Below, in pieces: positions 9,047 to 16,867 of a stretch of 32,245 nucleotides of DNA. Each line of letters starts with the position of its first letter. Within the stretch, counting starts at the first letter, position 1. Under the pieces are notes generated by a model that saw nothing but the letters and a program-made list of their open reading frames with translations, searched no databases and had not been told where the DNA came from. Source of the stretch: Clostridia bacterium (GTDB lineage Bacteria; Bacillota; Sulfobacillia; SLMV01). The position numbers were made by a program, and so were the translations under genes. The DNA lies in assembly GCA_003551365.1 (NCBI GenBank), contig PUMM01000168.1, forward strand, positions 1-32,245, given 5' to 3'.

Positions 9047-9673
9047 ATCGTCCCTCCTCCTGGTGAGGATGCACCAGCGCTTGAGGTCTGCGACATGATG
9101 TGGGTGTGTTCAGTGGCTGGGTTGGCGGCTGACTATTCTATGCTTCAGTCTGAGCCGCTGCAAGCAGATTGCCTTCTTCCCGTGAGGCACGTGCCAAGTG
9201 AGCATACCTGCGGGTTACCCTTCAGGTTCCCGTGTGCGTGTCAGTCTGATGTCAGTGTGGTATTGGGTTTTCTGCGCGAATCTATTTATCGGATTGCAGA
9301 GGTTGGTGGCTCGCGCTCAACTTTCTCATCTGGTGTCTACCATAAAGTAATTATTCCTGATAGTCAACGCGGGGGTCCATGGTGGGGTCGCCGAAATCGG
9401 GGCTGCAATTTCTGAGATTGCGGAAGCGCAACTAACCGACTGCATGCGCCCCTTTCGCTACACTGAGCAGGTTGAGATATGGCGTGCATATAGAAGGGAT
9501 GATTCGCGGGGTAGGCGATAGCGGCAAATATTGTCTCTAGCGGGCGAGCTACCGGCACAGAATTGACCAGCTCCTTGCCAGCATTGTCCAGCTGCTGTCG
9601 TCCATCTCCTTTATCATGATGCAGGGAGGAGAGCATGGGATGTGCAGATGTGTCCCGCGGTGCAGCATCGGGT
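9047..9673. other. Non-coding or decayed DNA, left part of the accessory island
   Basis: This stretch of about 630 bases is visibly less GC-rich than the flanking genes, has frequent stops in all frames, and shows no gene with a ribosome-binding site. It leads directly into the TnpB remnant, so some of it may be the unrecognisable 5' part of the same element. I could not identify a transposase N-terminus, RuvC-I or RuvC-II segment, or element ends. Confidence 0.5.
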
Positions 9674-9924
9674 AGCCTCAATAGGGCTGATCGTAAACTA
9701 CATAGCTGGGTTCTTATATCAGCTGCAACAGTTCATCGGATAGAGGGCTAAACTGGATGGGATCAATCTGAGGCATATTAGTCCGAAATGCACATCCCAG
9801 CGTTGCCCACATTGTGGCGTGATCAGCAAATCCAATCGTAAGGAGAGCGTTGTATCCTTGCGAGCGTGCAAACCATATTCATGCGGATTCAAACGCCGCC
9901 AGAAACATAGGGCTGCAAGCCTAG
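9674..9924 (+). pseudogene. TnpB (IS200/IS605-type) C-terminal remnant, frameshifted
   Basis: Three reading frames in series spell the end of a TnpB protein. Frame one (from 9674) gives LNRADRKLHSW. After a shift near 9712, frame two gives LYQLQQFIG, a TAG stop at 9741, then AKLDGINLRHISPKCTSQ followed by RCPHCGVISKSNRKES, the TSQxC-x-x-CG half of the zinc ribbon. After another shift near 9850, frame three gives YPCERANHIHADSNAARNIG, containing the HADxNAA segment with the third RuvC aspartate. Two frameshifts, one nonsense codon, and loss of the rest of the gene mean it is dead. No TnpA partner, element ends or omega-RNA could be recognised nearby. The match rests on motif order, which is distinctive for TnpB. 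Confidence 0.85.
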
Positions 9925-10146
9925 GTGGCAACATCCTGAGTGCCTGGGTGGGCATATCCGTATCCCAGGAGGGCTGATGGCACAGCCCTGAGTTAATCAG
10001 AAGACAACCTGGTAAGCTCCTGCGGATTTCTCGTTCGTGAGCGAGGCGACCGGGCGGCGAGGATGTCAGATGGCTTCGAACAGATTCGTTTTCAGCGTGT
10101 GCGGATATCGGACAATAGCAGCATTTGGCGGTATGGTACAATCAAA

Positions 10147-10662
10147 ATGAAAAGGATGACTGGTGTGCAGGAAATGCAGCACGGTTGCCTTGCGGACGGG
10201 GAGTTCACAGAATTCTGCTGTCGACATGGGATCCAGCTGGCGATGTTGTTTGGTTCCCACTCCAAGGGACTGGCCCGTCCGGATAGCGATTGGGATTTCG
10301 CCTTCTGGCTGGAGCCGGGCACGAGGGATGCTTCCCTGCTGGCCAGAAAGAAGAGAGCAATTATAAGGGACCTTTGTGGGCTACTGGGGACGTCTCGCGT
10401 TGATGTGGTGTTGCTCAACTTTGCCTCACCCCTGATGCGTTACCAGGTGGCGCGTCACGGGAGACCAGTTTACCAGGATCGCGATGACAGATTTGCCTCT
10501 TTTGTGTCATTGGCCATACTATCCTATAGCGATGGAAATCTGTTTTCTCGCGCGGAAAGACTCTATCTTAAGAGGTCCAGGATGGTTGATCCGGAAGTTC
10601 TGCAAAGAAAGCTGGCGAAACTGTGGGGCTATCTGGAGGAGCTGCCGCCTATGACGGCATAG
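10147..10662 (+). CDS. mntA: MntA-like nucleotidyltransferase antitoxin, reading through into HepT frame
   Basis: The product is a minimal nucleotidyltransferase of the MntA antitoxin type, which in studied systems AMPylates its HEPN partner. The motif GS-x10-DxD is present (GSHSKGLARPDSDWDF), and a third acidic residue follows in RVDVVLLN. The MNT domain accounts for about 145 residues, ending at YLKRSR (base 10581), which is a normal MntA length. There is then no stop codon. The frame continues through what looks like the HepT start (Met at 10582) for 26 more residues before TAG at 10660-10662. Start choice is uncertain: ATGs at 10147, 10156 and 10174 are in frame, and 10174 has a weak AGGA just upstream. 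A TACAAT hexamer at 10136-10141 could be a -10 element, but no good -35 is visible. Confidence 0.82.
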   Translation: MKRMTGVQEMQHGCLADGEFTEFCCRHGIQLAMLFGSHSKGLARPDSDWDFAFWLEPGTRDASLLARKKRAIIRDLCGLLGTSRVDVVLLNFASPLMRYQVARHGRPVYQDRDDRFASFVSLAILSYSDGNLFSRAERLYLKRSRMVDPEVLQRKLAKLWGYLEELPPMTA

Positions 10663-10994
10663 CATGGAAGGACTATCGTGACAACAGTCATCACCGACGG
10701 GTTGTTGAGAGATTGGTACAGCTGATAGTTGATATTGCAGTTGACATTAACACCCACGCGGTTATTGACGCTGGGAAGCCGCCGCCCAGGGACTCCTACA
10801 GCTCGTTTCTGAAAGCGGCAGAGGTAGGCCTCTATACTCCCGAGTTCGCGGAGAGGATTGCCGCCTGGACCTGCGAGAGAAACATCATTGCGCATGAATG
10901 TGAGGATATCGATGATCGCGTGGTTTATCAGAGCATCGGGGACTGTTTGCGCACGTACCGTGAATACCTTAATTGCCTGCGAGAACAGCTGTAA
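10582..10994 (+). pseudogene. hepT: HepT-like HEPN toxin with a frameshift and altered RX4HXY motif
   Basis: HepT proteins are HEPN-domain RNases (DUF86) paired with MntA. An ATG at 10582, preceded by AAGAGG, opens MVDPEVLQRKLAKLWGYLEE, a typical HepT N-terminus. The remaining family sequence (YDGIAWKDYRDN, RRVVERLVQLIVDIAVDIN, PPPRDSYSSFLKAAEVG, RNIIAHECEDIDDRVVY) lies in the frame one base back, from about 10650 to the TAA at 10992-10994. Adding one base near 10645-10650 gives a 137-residue protein, a normal HepT length, so a one-base loss explains the break. The catalytic RX4H is intact (RNIIAH), but the Tyr of RX4HXY is Cys (TGT). A GTG at 10623 could in principle start a shortened product in the downstream frame. 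It is either inactive, rescued by frameshifting, or the victim of a sequence error. Confidence 0.82.
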
Positions 10995-12110
10995 CTCGTT
11001 TCTGCCGGACGACTGGAGGCAGTAGGTTAGAAGCGAGGGGTCATGATGGGTCGAGCTTTCGCCTGGGACATACTGTTATTGTGCCCGGAGGCGAGAGCAC
11101 CATTCACGTCGACCTCACCTGCCTGTCGGTGTAAGGTGTCGGTGAGGGCGGCGAGGGCGAGACCTGAACCTGACGGGCGGTTACTTCTAAGGATCTCGGC
11201 TGGATCCAAAATACCCCCCTGCTGTTTCGGAGCTACTTCCGATAGCATCCAAGTCATCGCCCAGAGCCAGGACAACAACACTACCGAACATATCGTGCAG
11301 CTGCACTGGAGATTCATCCAGGCAACCGAGGTTACCCTCTTCGCTCACCCATTGATGTACAACAGCTACCGTTATCCGGCCGATTATCTATCGCGCGAAT
11401 TCCACCGGGATGAATGCCTTCACCCATGTGTTTCTCTGGTGGCATTGATGATTTGCAGTTGCCTACAGCGACCGGTCCGCATGATACGCAAGGATGAGGA
11501 TCGCCCCATGCGGGTCACCGCAAAACCGGGTGCTCATCTCCCAGCGAGGAAGCACATATGCTGATCGATTGTCATGAATGAGAGGGGGAGCGCGGACTCT
11601 GCCTCAACGTCAGTATGCGCTGTCGGGTGATGGCCGTATTCGCGCTGGACCTGATCCGCATCTGTGGGATCCACACCGGCCGGGAGGCACCACAAATTGG
11701 ATACCGGAGAGTTGATTCCTGGATCAGATCTCACGTGTCAAATGGGCGGCAGATGAGCAACAGCGATTTGCAGTGACAGGAGTGTAGTGCTGCCATCTGA
11801 GCTGATGTCGCAAAAATGGCGTCGAGATACCCTGCGGGTTGGGGGTTATGAGAGCGCATATCGTAGCCACGCCCGCCGCGCAGGCAGGACATCGAAACGA
11901 AACGTAGAAGATGGAAAAGCAGCATGTTATTCAGTTAACGTATCTGTCCGATTCGCACTGGCCAGGTAGCCAATCCGCACGAGACCTGTTTACACGGAGG
12001 GGGACTCCACTCTGTAACACCTTCACTCGCAGTTCGCATTGCCTCACCCCGAAAACAGCAGAAACCGCGCTTCGCGGACTCCGATCTTGGTGTGGAAAGG
12101 GGTATGACAC
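10995..12110. other. About 1.1 kb without a supportable gene, right part of the accessory island
   Basis: Open frames here are short, lack ribosome-binding sites and resemble no family I know. A minus-strand frame ending near 11027 contains EVDVNGA, which faintly recalls the DVNGA/DINAA segment at the end of TnpB-type transposases, but nothing around it supports that and I rate it below 20%. A small perfect hairpin (CCGCG-CTT-CGCGG) lies at 12065-12077, shortly before the binding-protein gene. The stretch must also hold that gene's promoter, which I could not place. Confidence 0.5.
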
Positions 12111-13814
12111 TTGTCTAGCTTGATCGATCGCAGGATTGCGTTGCTTCTGATGCTCGTCCTTGTGGTGGGCGTCATCGTCGTAGGTTGTGCGCCTCCGGAA
12201 GAGGAGGAGCCGGAGGAGCCCGAGGAACCGGAAGAGCCCGATGAACCCGAGGATCCGGAGGATCCCGACGAACCGGAAGAAGATACACGCGAGGGCGGAG
12301 TGCTGCGGCTGGCCGTAGGAGAGGATCCGGAATCCCTTGATCCACACATGGTTGCTGATTGGAACTCTCGTCAGGGTATATCCTACATGTTCGATCGCCT
12401 CGTACTGGTGGGGGCAGATCCCGAGACGGGAGAAGAGCGGCTGGAACCCGAGCTGGCCGAGGATTGGGAGGTCACCGACGACGGCCTCATGTATACCTTC
12501 TATCTGCGAGATGATGTTACATTCCACGATGGAACGAGATTCGATGCTGAGGCAGTCAAGTTCAACCTGGAGCGAACTATGGACGAGGATTTCGACTCAG
12601 CCTTCTTCCCAACCTTCGATCCCCGGGTCGATGAAGTGGAAGTGGTGGATGACTTCACAGTCAAAATCCACATGGAACGGGCTGACGTTCGTTTCCTGGA
12701 CACCCATCTCTCACAGTTTTACATGCTAAGCCCGGACGCTGTGGAGGAGAAAGGAAACGATGGCATTGCCCGTCATCCTGTCGGAACCGGACCCTTCAAG
12801 TTTGAGTCATTTGCCTCCGACAGCTATGTGAAGATGGAGAGATTTGCGGAATACTGGCGCGGCGCGCCCCCGCTGGAAGAGCTCGAGGTAAGGATTATTC
12901 CCGAGGATACCACCCAGCACATGGAGTTTGAGGCGGGTCAGCTGGATATTATCCATCACTATGCCATCTCTCCCGAGGATGTGGAGATGCTGGAGGACAT
13001 TGGCGCCATTGTGGAGGGGCGGCAGACTCCGGGGCAGCAGATGCTGGCCATGAACCTGGCGCAGGAACCCACATCTGATCTCAAGGTGAGGCAGGCCATC
13101 TCCCATTCGATTGATCGCGACAGGATCATTGAGAGCATCCTGGAGGGTGCGGCGGTCAAGAGTGTGGTCGGACTCCCACCTGAGTCACCCCTGTTTAATG
13201 AGGACATCCCGATGCTAGAGTATGATCCTGACCGGGCAGCGGAACTGCTCGAGGATGCCGGCTGGGAGCTGGACGATGATGGGGTCAGATACCGGGACGG
13301 TGAGCCGCTGGAGCTTGATCTGCTCACATCCGATCGGGAAGATCGGGTTCTTCTGACCGAGGTCATGCACGAACAGCTCGAGGCCGTCGGTTTCGACTGC
13401 AACATGGTCACTCTCGAGTGGAGTGCCTTCCTGGATGCCTGCCGGGCCGGTGACTATGACGTGACCTACTGGGCACTGTATCAGGATGCCTGGAGCAACA
13501 ATCCGGCCCACGCCAATATTCGATCGGATGCCCACTGGCAGCTGTTCCAGATCGATGAGCAGCCCGAGCTGGCGGACGAATCAGCCCGGATTGACGAGCT
13601 TCTTGACGATTTTGAAGGCGAGATGGATCCCGATGAGCGCGTCAATATCGTCCGGGAATTCCAGAATATCATCAGGGATAACATGCTCATCTTCCATCTG
13701 TGGCACGACACCGACTACAATGCGGTGCAGCCCTGGGTGCAGGATTACTACCTGTACAACTACAACCTGTTCTACCTGCAAGACGCGTGGATTGACGAGG
13801 ACGCCAGAAACTGA
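12111..13814 (+). CDS. Solute-binding lipoprotein, family 5 (peptide/nickel-type ABC importer)
   Basis: This is the extracytoplasmic receptor of an oligopeptide/dipeptide/nickel-type ABC importer, 567 residues long. Residues 1-25 form a lipoprotein signal peptide ending in a lipobox (VVGC) with Cys26 as the lipid-attachment site. An acidic Glu/Pro-rich spacer (about 29-62, EEP and EDP repeats) follows, then the SBP_bac_5 domain opening with LRLAVGEDPESLDPHMV. The usual motifs MYTFYLRDDVTFHDGTRFDA and PVGTGPFKF are visible. The start is TTG with AAAGGGG about nine bases upstream; it sits just before the Arg-Arg and hydrophobic core of the signal peptide. The gene is followed by two permease genes, with a hairpin in the first gap. 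The highly acidic composition would suit a salty environment. The ligand is not predictable. Confidence 0.93.
   Translation: MSSLIDRRIALLLMLVLVVGVIVVGCAPPEEEEPEEPEEPEEPDEPEDPEDPDEPEEDTREGGVLRLAVGEDPESLDPHMVADWNSRQGISYMFDRLVLVGADPETGEERLEPELAEDWEVTDDGLMYTFYLRDDVTFHDGTRFDAEAVKFNLERTMDEDFDSAFFPTFDPRVDEVEVVDDFTVKIHMERADVRFLDTHLSQFYMLSPDAVEEKGNDGIARHPVGTGPFKFESFASDSYVKMERFAEYWRGAPPLEELEVRIIPEDTTQHMEFEAGQLDIIHHYAISPEDVEMLEDIGAIVEGRQTPGQQMLAMNLAQEPTSDLKVRQAISHSIDRDRIIESILEGAAVKSVVGLPPESPLFNEDIPMLEYDPDRAAELLEDAGWELDDDGVRYRDGEPLELDLLTSDREDRVLLTEVMHEQLEAVGFDCNMVTLEWSAFLDACRAGDYDVTYWALYQDAWSNNPAHANIRSDAHWQLFQIDEQPELADESARIDELLDDFEGEMDPDERVNIVREFQNIIRDNMLIFHLWHDTDYNAVQPWVQDYYLYNYNLFYLQDAWIDEDARN
12198..12283 (+). 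repeat. Imperfect GAGGAGCCN-type triplet/nonamer repeat encoding acidic linker
   Basis: Within the binding-protein gene, imperfect copies of a nine-base unit (GAGGAGCCG, with GAT and GAA variants) encode a run of Glu-Glu-Pro and Glu-Asp-Pro. It forms the spacer between lipid anchor and folded domain. Such tracts can change length by replication slippage while keeping the frame. Confidence 0.75.
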
Positions 13815-13829
13815 ACGCACGTTGCGCGA

Positions 13830-13864
13830 GGTGGGAGGTGCGCGTGGCTTGCGCATCTCCCACC
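13830..13864 (+). promoter_or_regulatory. Strong intercistronic hairpin between binding-protein and permease genes
   Basis: GGTGGGAG-G-TGCGC (13830-13843) pairs with GCGCA-T-CTCCCACC (13851-13864), giving a 14-bp stem with one G-U wobble and a seven-base loop. It begins 16 bases after the stop of the binding-protein gene and is not followed by a clean T-run. Such hairpins commonly stabilise the upstream message or partly terminate transcription so that more receptor than permease is made. That role is inferred here. Confidence 0.75.
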
Positions 13865-13906
13865 GGATCTGGTTCATAATTTCACTACAATGGGAGAGGT
13901 CGTCTG

Positions 13907-14860
13907 ATGAAGGAATATGCTCTGCGTCGCGTTGCACTAACTCTTCCGACACTTCTGATGGTCATAGTAGTGGTTTTCGCTTCCGTACGCATGGTGCCGG
14001 GTGATCCGGTCGACTTCATGATTCCCCCCGACATGGACGGCGACGCGCGGGATGACTTTGCTGAGCGCCTCCGGGCGCAATATGGACTCGATCAGCCGAT
14101 TCCGGTGCAATTTGTGAGATACGTGGGACAACTGGTGAGGGGCGATCTGGGCACATCGCTGACCAGCGGCCTATCAGTGACCGAGGAGTTGATATGGCGG
14201 GTGCCGAACTCATTTCAGCTGGGACTGCTTGCCGTCGTCATCTCCATTGTCGTCGGGATCCCTCTGGGTATCATTTCGGCCATATGGAGAGGGACGTTGG
14301 TCGATAATCTGGCCATGCTGGGGGCGCTGTTTGGGGTATCGATGCCCGCCTTTTTCTTCGGCTTTCTGTTGATGCTCGTTCTGGGTCTGAGATGGGGGAT
14401 CCTGCCGCTTTCGGGTCACGGTGGTGCGCTGTATACTCTGACGGGGCTGAAGTATGCTATCATGCCCGCGATAGCCTTGGCCCTTGGACCCACTGCAGTT
14501 CTTGCGCGCTTCACGCGTTCCAGCATGCTGGAGGTTGTCTCGGAGGATTACATCCGGACGGCGCGTTCGAAGGGGTTGTCCGAGCAGGTGGTCATATTTC
14601 GCCATGCCCTGAGAAATGCCCTGATTCCCGTGGTCACTCTCCTGGGCATTAACTTCGGGCGGATTCTGGCCGGCTCGGTGGTCATAGAATCGGTGTTCGG
14701 ATGGCCGGGAGTCGGGCGGTACATGGTCGGTGCCATCAACTCCCGCGATTTTCCCATCGTGCAGGGGGCGGTGCTGGTGGTGGCGCTGGGTTTCATCGGC
14801 GCCAACCTGCTGACAGATCTCGCATATGGCTTCATAGACCCCCGGATTACCTATGATTGA
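13907..14860 (+). CDS. ABC importer permease, DppB/OppB type
   Basis: This is one of the two inner-membrane channel subunits of the peptide/nickel-type importer, 317 residues with about six transmembrane helices. The N-terminus (ALRRVALTLPTLLMVIVVVF), the following VPGDPVDF, the LDQPIPVQFVRYVGQLVRGD region and the EAA-like coupling loop EDYIRTARSKGLSEQVVIF are all characteristic of DppB/OppB/GsiC proteins. The start ATG is preceded by GAGAGG. It follows the binding-protein gene by 92 bases, which contain the hairpin, and precedes the second permease gene by 18 bases, so the three form an operon. No ATPase gene lies in the cluster. Confidence 0.94.
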   Translation: MKEYALRRVALTLPTLLMVIVVVFASVRMVPGDPVDFMIPPDMDGDARDDFAERLRAQYGLDQPIPVQFVRYVGQLVRGDLGTSLTSGLSVTEELIWRVPNSFQLGLLAVVISIVVGIPLGIISAIWRGTLVDNLAMLGALFGVSMPAFFFGFLLMLVLGLRWGILPLSGHGGALYTLTGLKYAIMPAIALALGPTAVLARFTRSSMLEVVSEDYIRTARSKGLSEQVVIFRHALRNALIPVVTLLGINFGRILAGSVVIESVFGWPGVGRYMVGAINSRDFPIVQGAVLVVALGFIGANLLTDLAYGFIDPRITYD

Positions 14861-14878
14861 TGCTGGAGGTGTCTACCC

Positions 14879-15775
14879 GTGGCAATTGACAATGATCGCA
14901 CCATGACCATCGATCAGAATACCGATATGACAGATGAGGGCGGTGGCCAGAAACTCTGGCGACGGTACATGCGTAACCGGATGGCTCTCATCGGCACAGT
15001 TATTCTCGCGGCCATAACCCTGGTAGCCCTGTTTGCACCATGGATTGCCCCCCAGTGCATCTATGAGCAGGATCTGATGCGTCGGTTTGAGCCACCTTCT
15101 TCCGAGAACTGGCTGGGAACCGACCAGGTGGGGCGGGATATGTTTTCCCGCGTCATTTTTGGATCCCGGACCTCACTTGTGGTGGGTTTCTCTGCCGCTT
15201 TCACCGCGCTGGTAATCGGGTCGTTGCTCGGGTTATTCTCCGGCTTTTTTGGGGGGCGTTTTGATGATCTGATAATGCGCCTGGTTGATGTCATGATGTC
15301 CTTCCCGGGAGTACTGCTGGCCATATTGATCGTGAGCATCATCGGACCCGGGACGGTAAATGTGGTGCTGGCAGTGGCTGCGTGGCGCATACCCATATTT
15401 GCGCGTGTGGTGCGGAGCAATGTGCTCTCCCTGAAACAGATGGATTTCATTGAGGCGGCCAATGCCCTGGGAGCGAGCACGTCAAGGATTGTCTTCCGGC
15501 ATCTGGCCCTGAATTCCCTGCCGCCCATGTTCATCTATCTCAGTTTCTCCACCGCCACAGCGATTCTCACAGCAGCTGCGCTGAGTTTTCTGGGTTTAGG
15601 GGTTCAACCGCCCACACCAGAGTGGGGTCTCATGGTGAGTGTGGGCAGACAGTTCCTGCGACGGGCTCCTCATCTGATTATGGTGCCAGGGTGTGCCATA
15701 TTCATAACCGTACTTTCGATCAATTTTGTGGGAGATGGACTCAGGGACGTGTTTGACCCCAAACTCAAGATGTGA
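14879..15775 (+). CDS. ABC importer permease, DppC/OppC type
   Basis: This is the second permease subunit, 298 residues. The OppC N-terminal segment (RYMRNRMALIGTVILAAITL) lies after a hydrophilic N-tail of about 30 residues. The characteristic NWLGTDQVGRDMFSRVI follows, and the cytoplasmic coupling loop is FIEAANALGASTSRIVFRHL. About six helices are expected. The start is GTG with GGAGGT eight bases upstream. It pairs with the preceding DppB-type protein. In most clusters of this family, dppD and dppF-type ATPase genes come next, but here about 450 bases without a gene and then an unrelated lipoprotein gene follow. Confidence 0.94.
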   Translation: MAIDNDRTMTIDQNTDMTDEGGGQKLWRRYMRNRMALIGTVILAAITLVALFAPWIAPQCIYEQDLMRRFEPPSSENWLGTDQVGRDMFSRVIFGSRTSLVVGFSAAFTALVIGSLLGLFSGFFGGRFDDLIMRLVDVMMSFPGVLLAILIVSIIGPGTVNVVLAVAAWRIPIFARVVRSNVLSLKQMDFIEAANALGASTSRIVFRHLALNSLPPMFIYLSFSTATAILTAAALSFLGLGVQPPTPEWGLMVSVGRQFLRRAPHLIMVPGCAIFITVLSINFVGDGLRDVFDPKLKM

Positions 15776-16222
15776 GTGTCCCTGATTGCAGAGTCGATTC
15801 GATTTCCTGGGCGTTCCAGGAGAAGGATTGGGCCATCTGCATCGAGGTACGGCCGCTGCCGCGGGCGGGGTGCGGATGTCCCCATACCTGTTGCGGGTAC
15901 ATCCCGGGCTGCGCTCAACCGGGGGGTCTGCCCGTCCAGCGGCCGCCTCAACTCAGTACATCGAGCATTCGGTTTTGAAGTTCGGGCCAGTGTCTGGGTG
16001 GCCGGCGATCGGGCATACTCCCGAAGAGTGTTCCTTTCAGTACAAAGCGCATCTTGACAGATACTGCTAGCAGGAGTAGAATTGCTCCAGATCATACAGG
16101 CAGCTGACTCGCCTGTCATCCTGCCCATACCCCTTCTCGCTGTGCCCATCCCGATCTGGAGATGCCGCCGGCGTATAGTGGTGGGAGGGACGGGTGTGGT
16201 CGTCTACGGAAAGGACGATGCA
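15776..16222. other. Gap of about 450 bases after the importer operon
   Basis: Several overlapping short frames are present but none has a ribosome-binding site or family resemblance, and I read no ATPase fragment here. A hairpin (TCCTGG-GCGTT-CCAGGA, 15805-15821) lies 30 bases after the last permease gene and may be a weak terminator; it is not followed by a T-run. A TATAGT near 16175 could be a -10 element for the lipoprotein gene, with no good -35 seen. Confidence 0.5.
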
Positions 16223-16810
16223 ATGCGCCAATTCTTTTTCACAATGTCGCGCCGGGTGTGCAGCAGAACTCCATTATCGGTTCTCGCAACTCTTCTGCTC
16301 GCATTACTGCTCTGTATTTCGGTCGTGAGTGGTTGCCAGCTGGTGGGAGATACGGAGGATCCGGCCGATGTGGCGGAGCCCGAGACCGACCCCGAACCCG
16401 ATACCGGTGACTGTGATGAAAGCGAGCCGGTGTCTGACATCGAGTTTGAGGACCTGCCCGAGCTGCTGGACTCCCTCGATCCTGTACACCCGGATGAACC
16501 GGCCGAGTACACTCTCAACGAGCGCTTTGCCACCGGCAACGCCCTGGGCCGCCTGGGGCAGATCCGGGAAGCGGGCGAGGATCTGGAGGACCCCGAAATG
16601 CAGATGGCCTGGGGTAACTGGACCGGAGCCCTGGAGGGTGCTCTGATGCGGCAGGGGTATGAGATAGCCCGTCTCCAGCTCCTGCTGGCCCGTCAGCAGT
16701 ACCGGGCTGGCGAAATCGATTCCGAGGAGCTGGAAGGGGTGCAGGACGAATATCATGCCGCGCGGGAGAGCTTCAAGCAGTTCTGGAACAGTTTCTCCAT
16801 AGGCGATTGA
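16223..16810 (+). CDS. Small acidic lipoprotein of unknown function
   Basis: This is a 195-residue predicted lipoprotein. Residues 1-37 are a signal peptide with Arg residues, a Leu-rich core and the lipobox SVVSGC, giving Cys38 as the lipidated residue. A spacer rich in Asp, Glu and Pro (about 44-70) resembles the spacer of the nearby binding protein. The C-terminal part (about 95-190) is predicted mostly helical with heptad-like Leu and Gln/Glu patterns (IARLQLLLARQQYRAGEID). The start at 16223 has AAAGGA nearby; in-frame codons further upstream give no signal-peptide logic. I do not recognise the family. It is convergent with tex, with a hairpin between them. Whether it works with the adjacent importer is open. 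Confidence 0.72.
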   Translation: MRQFFFTMSRRVCSRTPLSVLATLLLALLLCISVVSGCQLVGDTEDPADVAEPETDPEPDTGDCDESEPVSDIEFEDLPELLDSLDPVHPDEPAEYTLNERFATGNALGRLGQIREAGEDLEDPEMQMAWGNWTGALEGALMRQGYEIARLQLLLARQQYRAGEIDSEELEGVQDEYHAARESFKQFWNSFSIGD

Positions 16811-16820
16811 GGACCGGATT

Positions 16821-16857
16821 GGGGAGGATACGGCAGAAGCCGCCGGTGTTCCTCCCC
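16821..16857. terminator. Bidirectional terminator-like hairpin
   Basis: GGGGAGGA (16821-16828) pairs with TCCTCCCC (16850-16857). Inside the loop, CGGC-AGAA-GCCG forms a second small stem. It sits between the convergent lipoprotein and tex genes, where a shared terminator is expected. There is no T-run on either side, so efficiency is uncertain. Confidence 0.65.
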
Positions 16858-16867
16858 CGGCTCGCCC

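Noticed and set aside
9719-10141. Minus-strand 140-residue open frame
   Set aside because: It overlaps the TnpB remnant in antisense, has no ribosome-binding site and shows no recognisable domain.
11027-11317. Second TnpB-like remnant on the minus strand (EVDVNGA)
   Set aside because: Only one short motif fits; no zinc-ribbon cysteines or other TnpB segments lie in order nearby.
12044-12349. Minus-strand frame encoding a long Gly-Ser-Ser repeat
   Set aside because: It is the antisense of the Glu-Glu-Pro spacer in the binding protein and has no ribosome-binding site.
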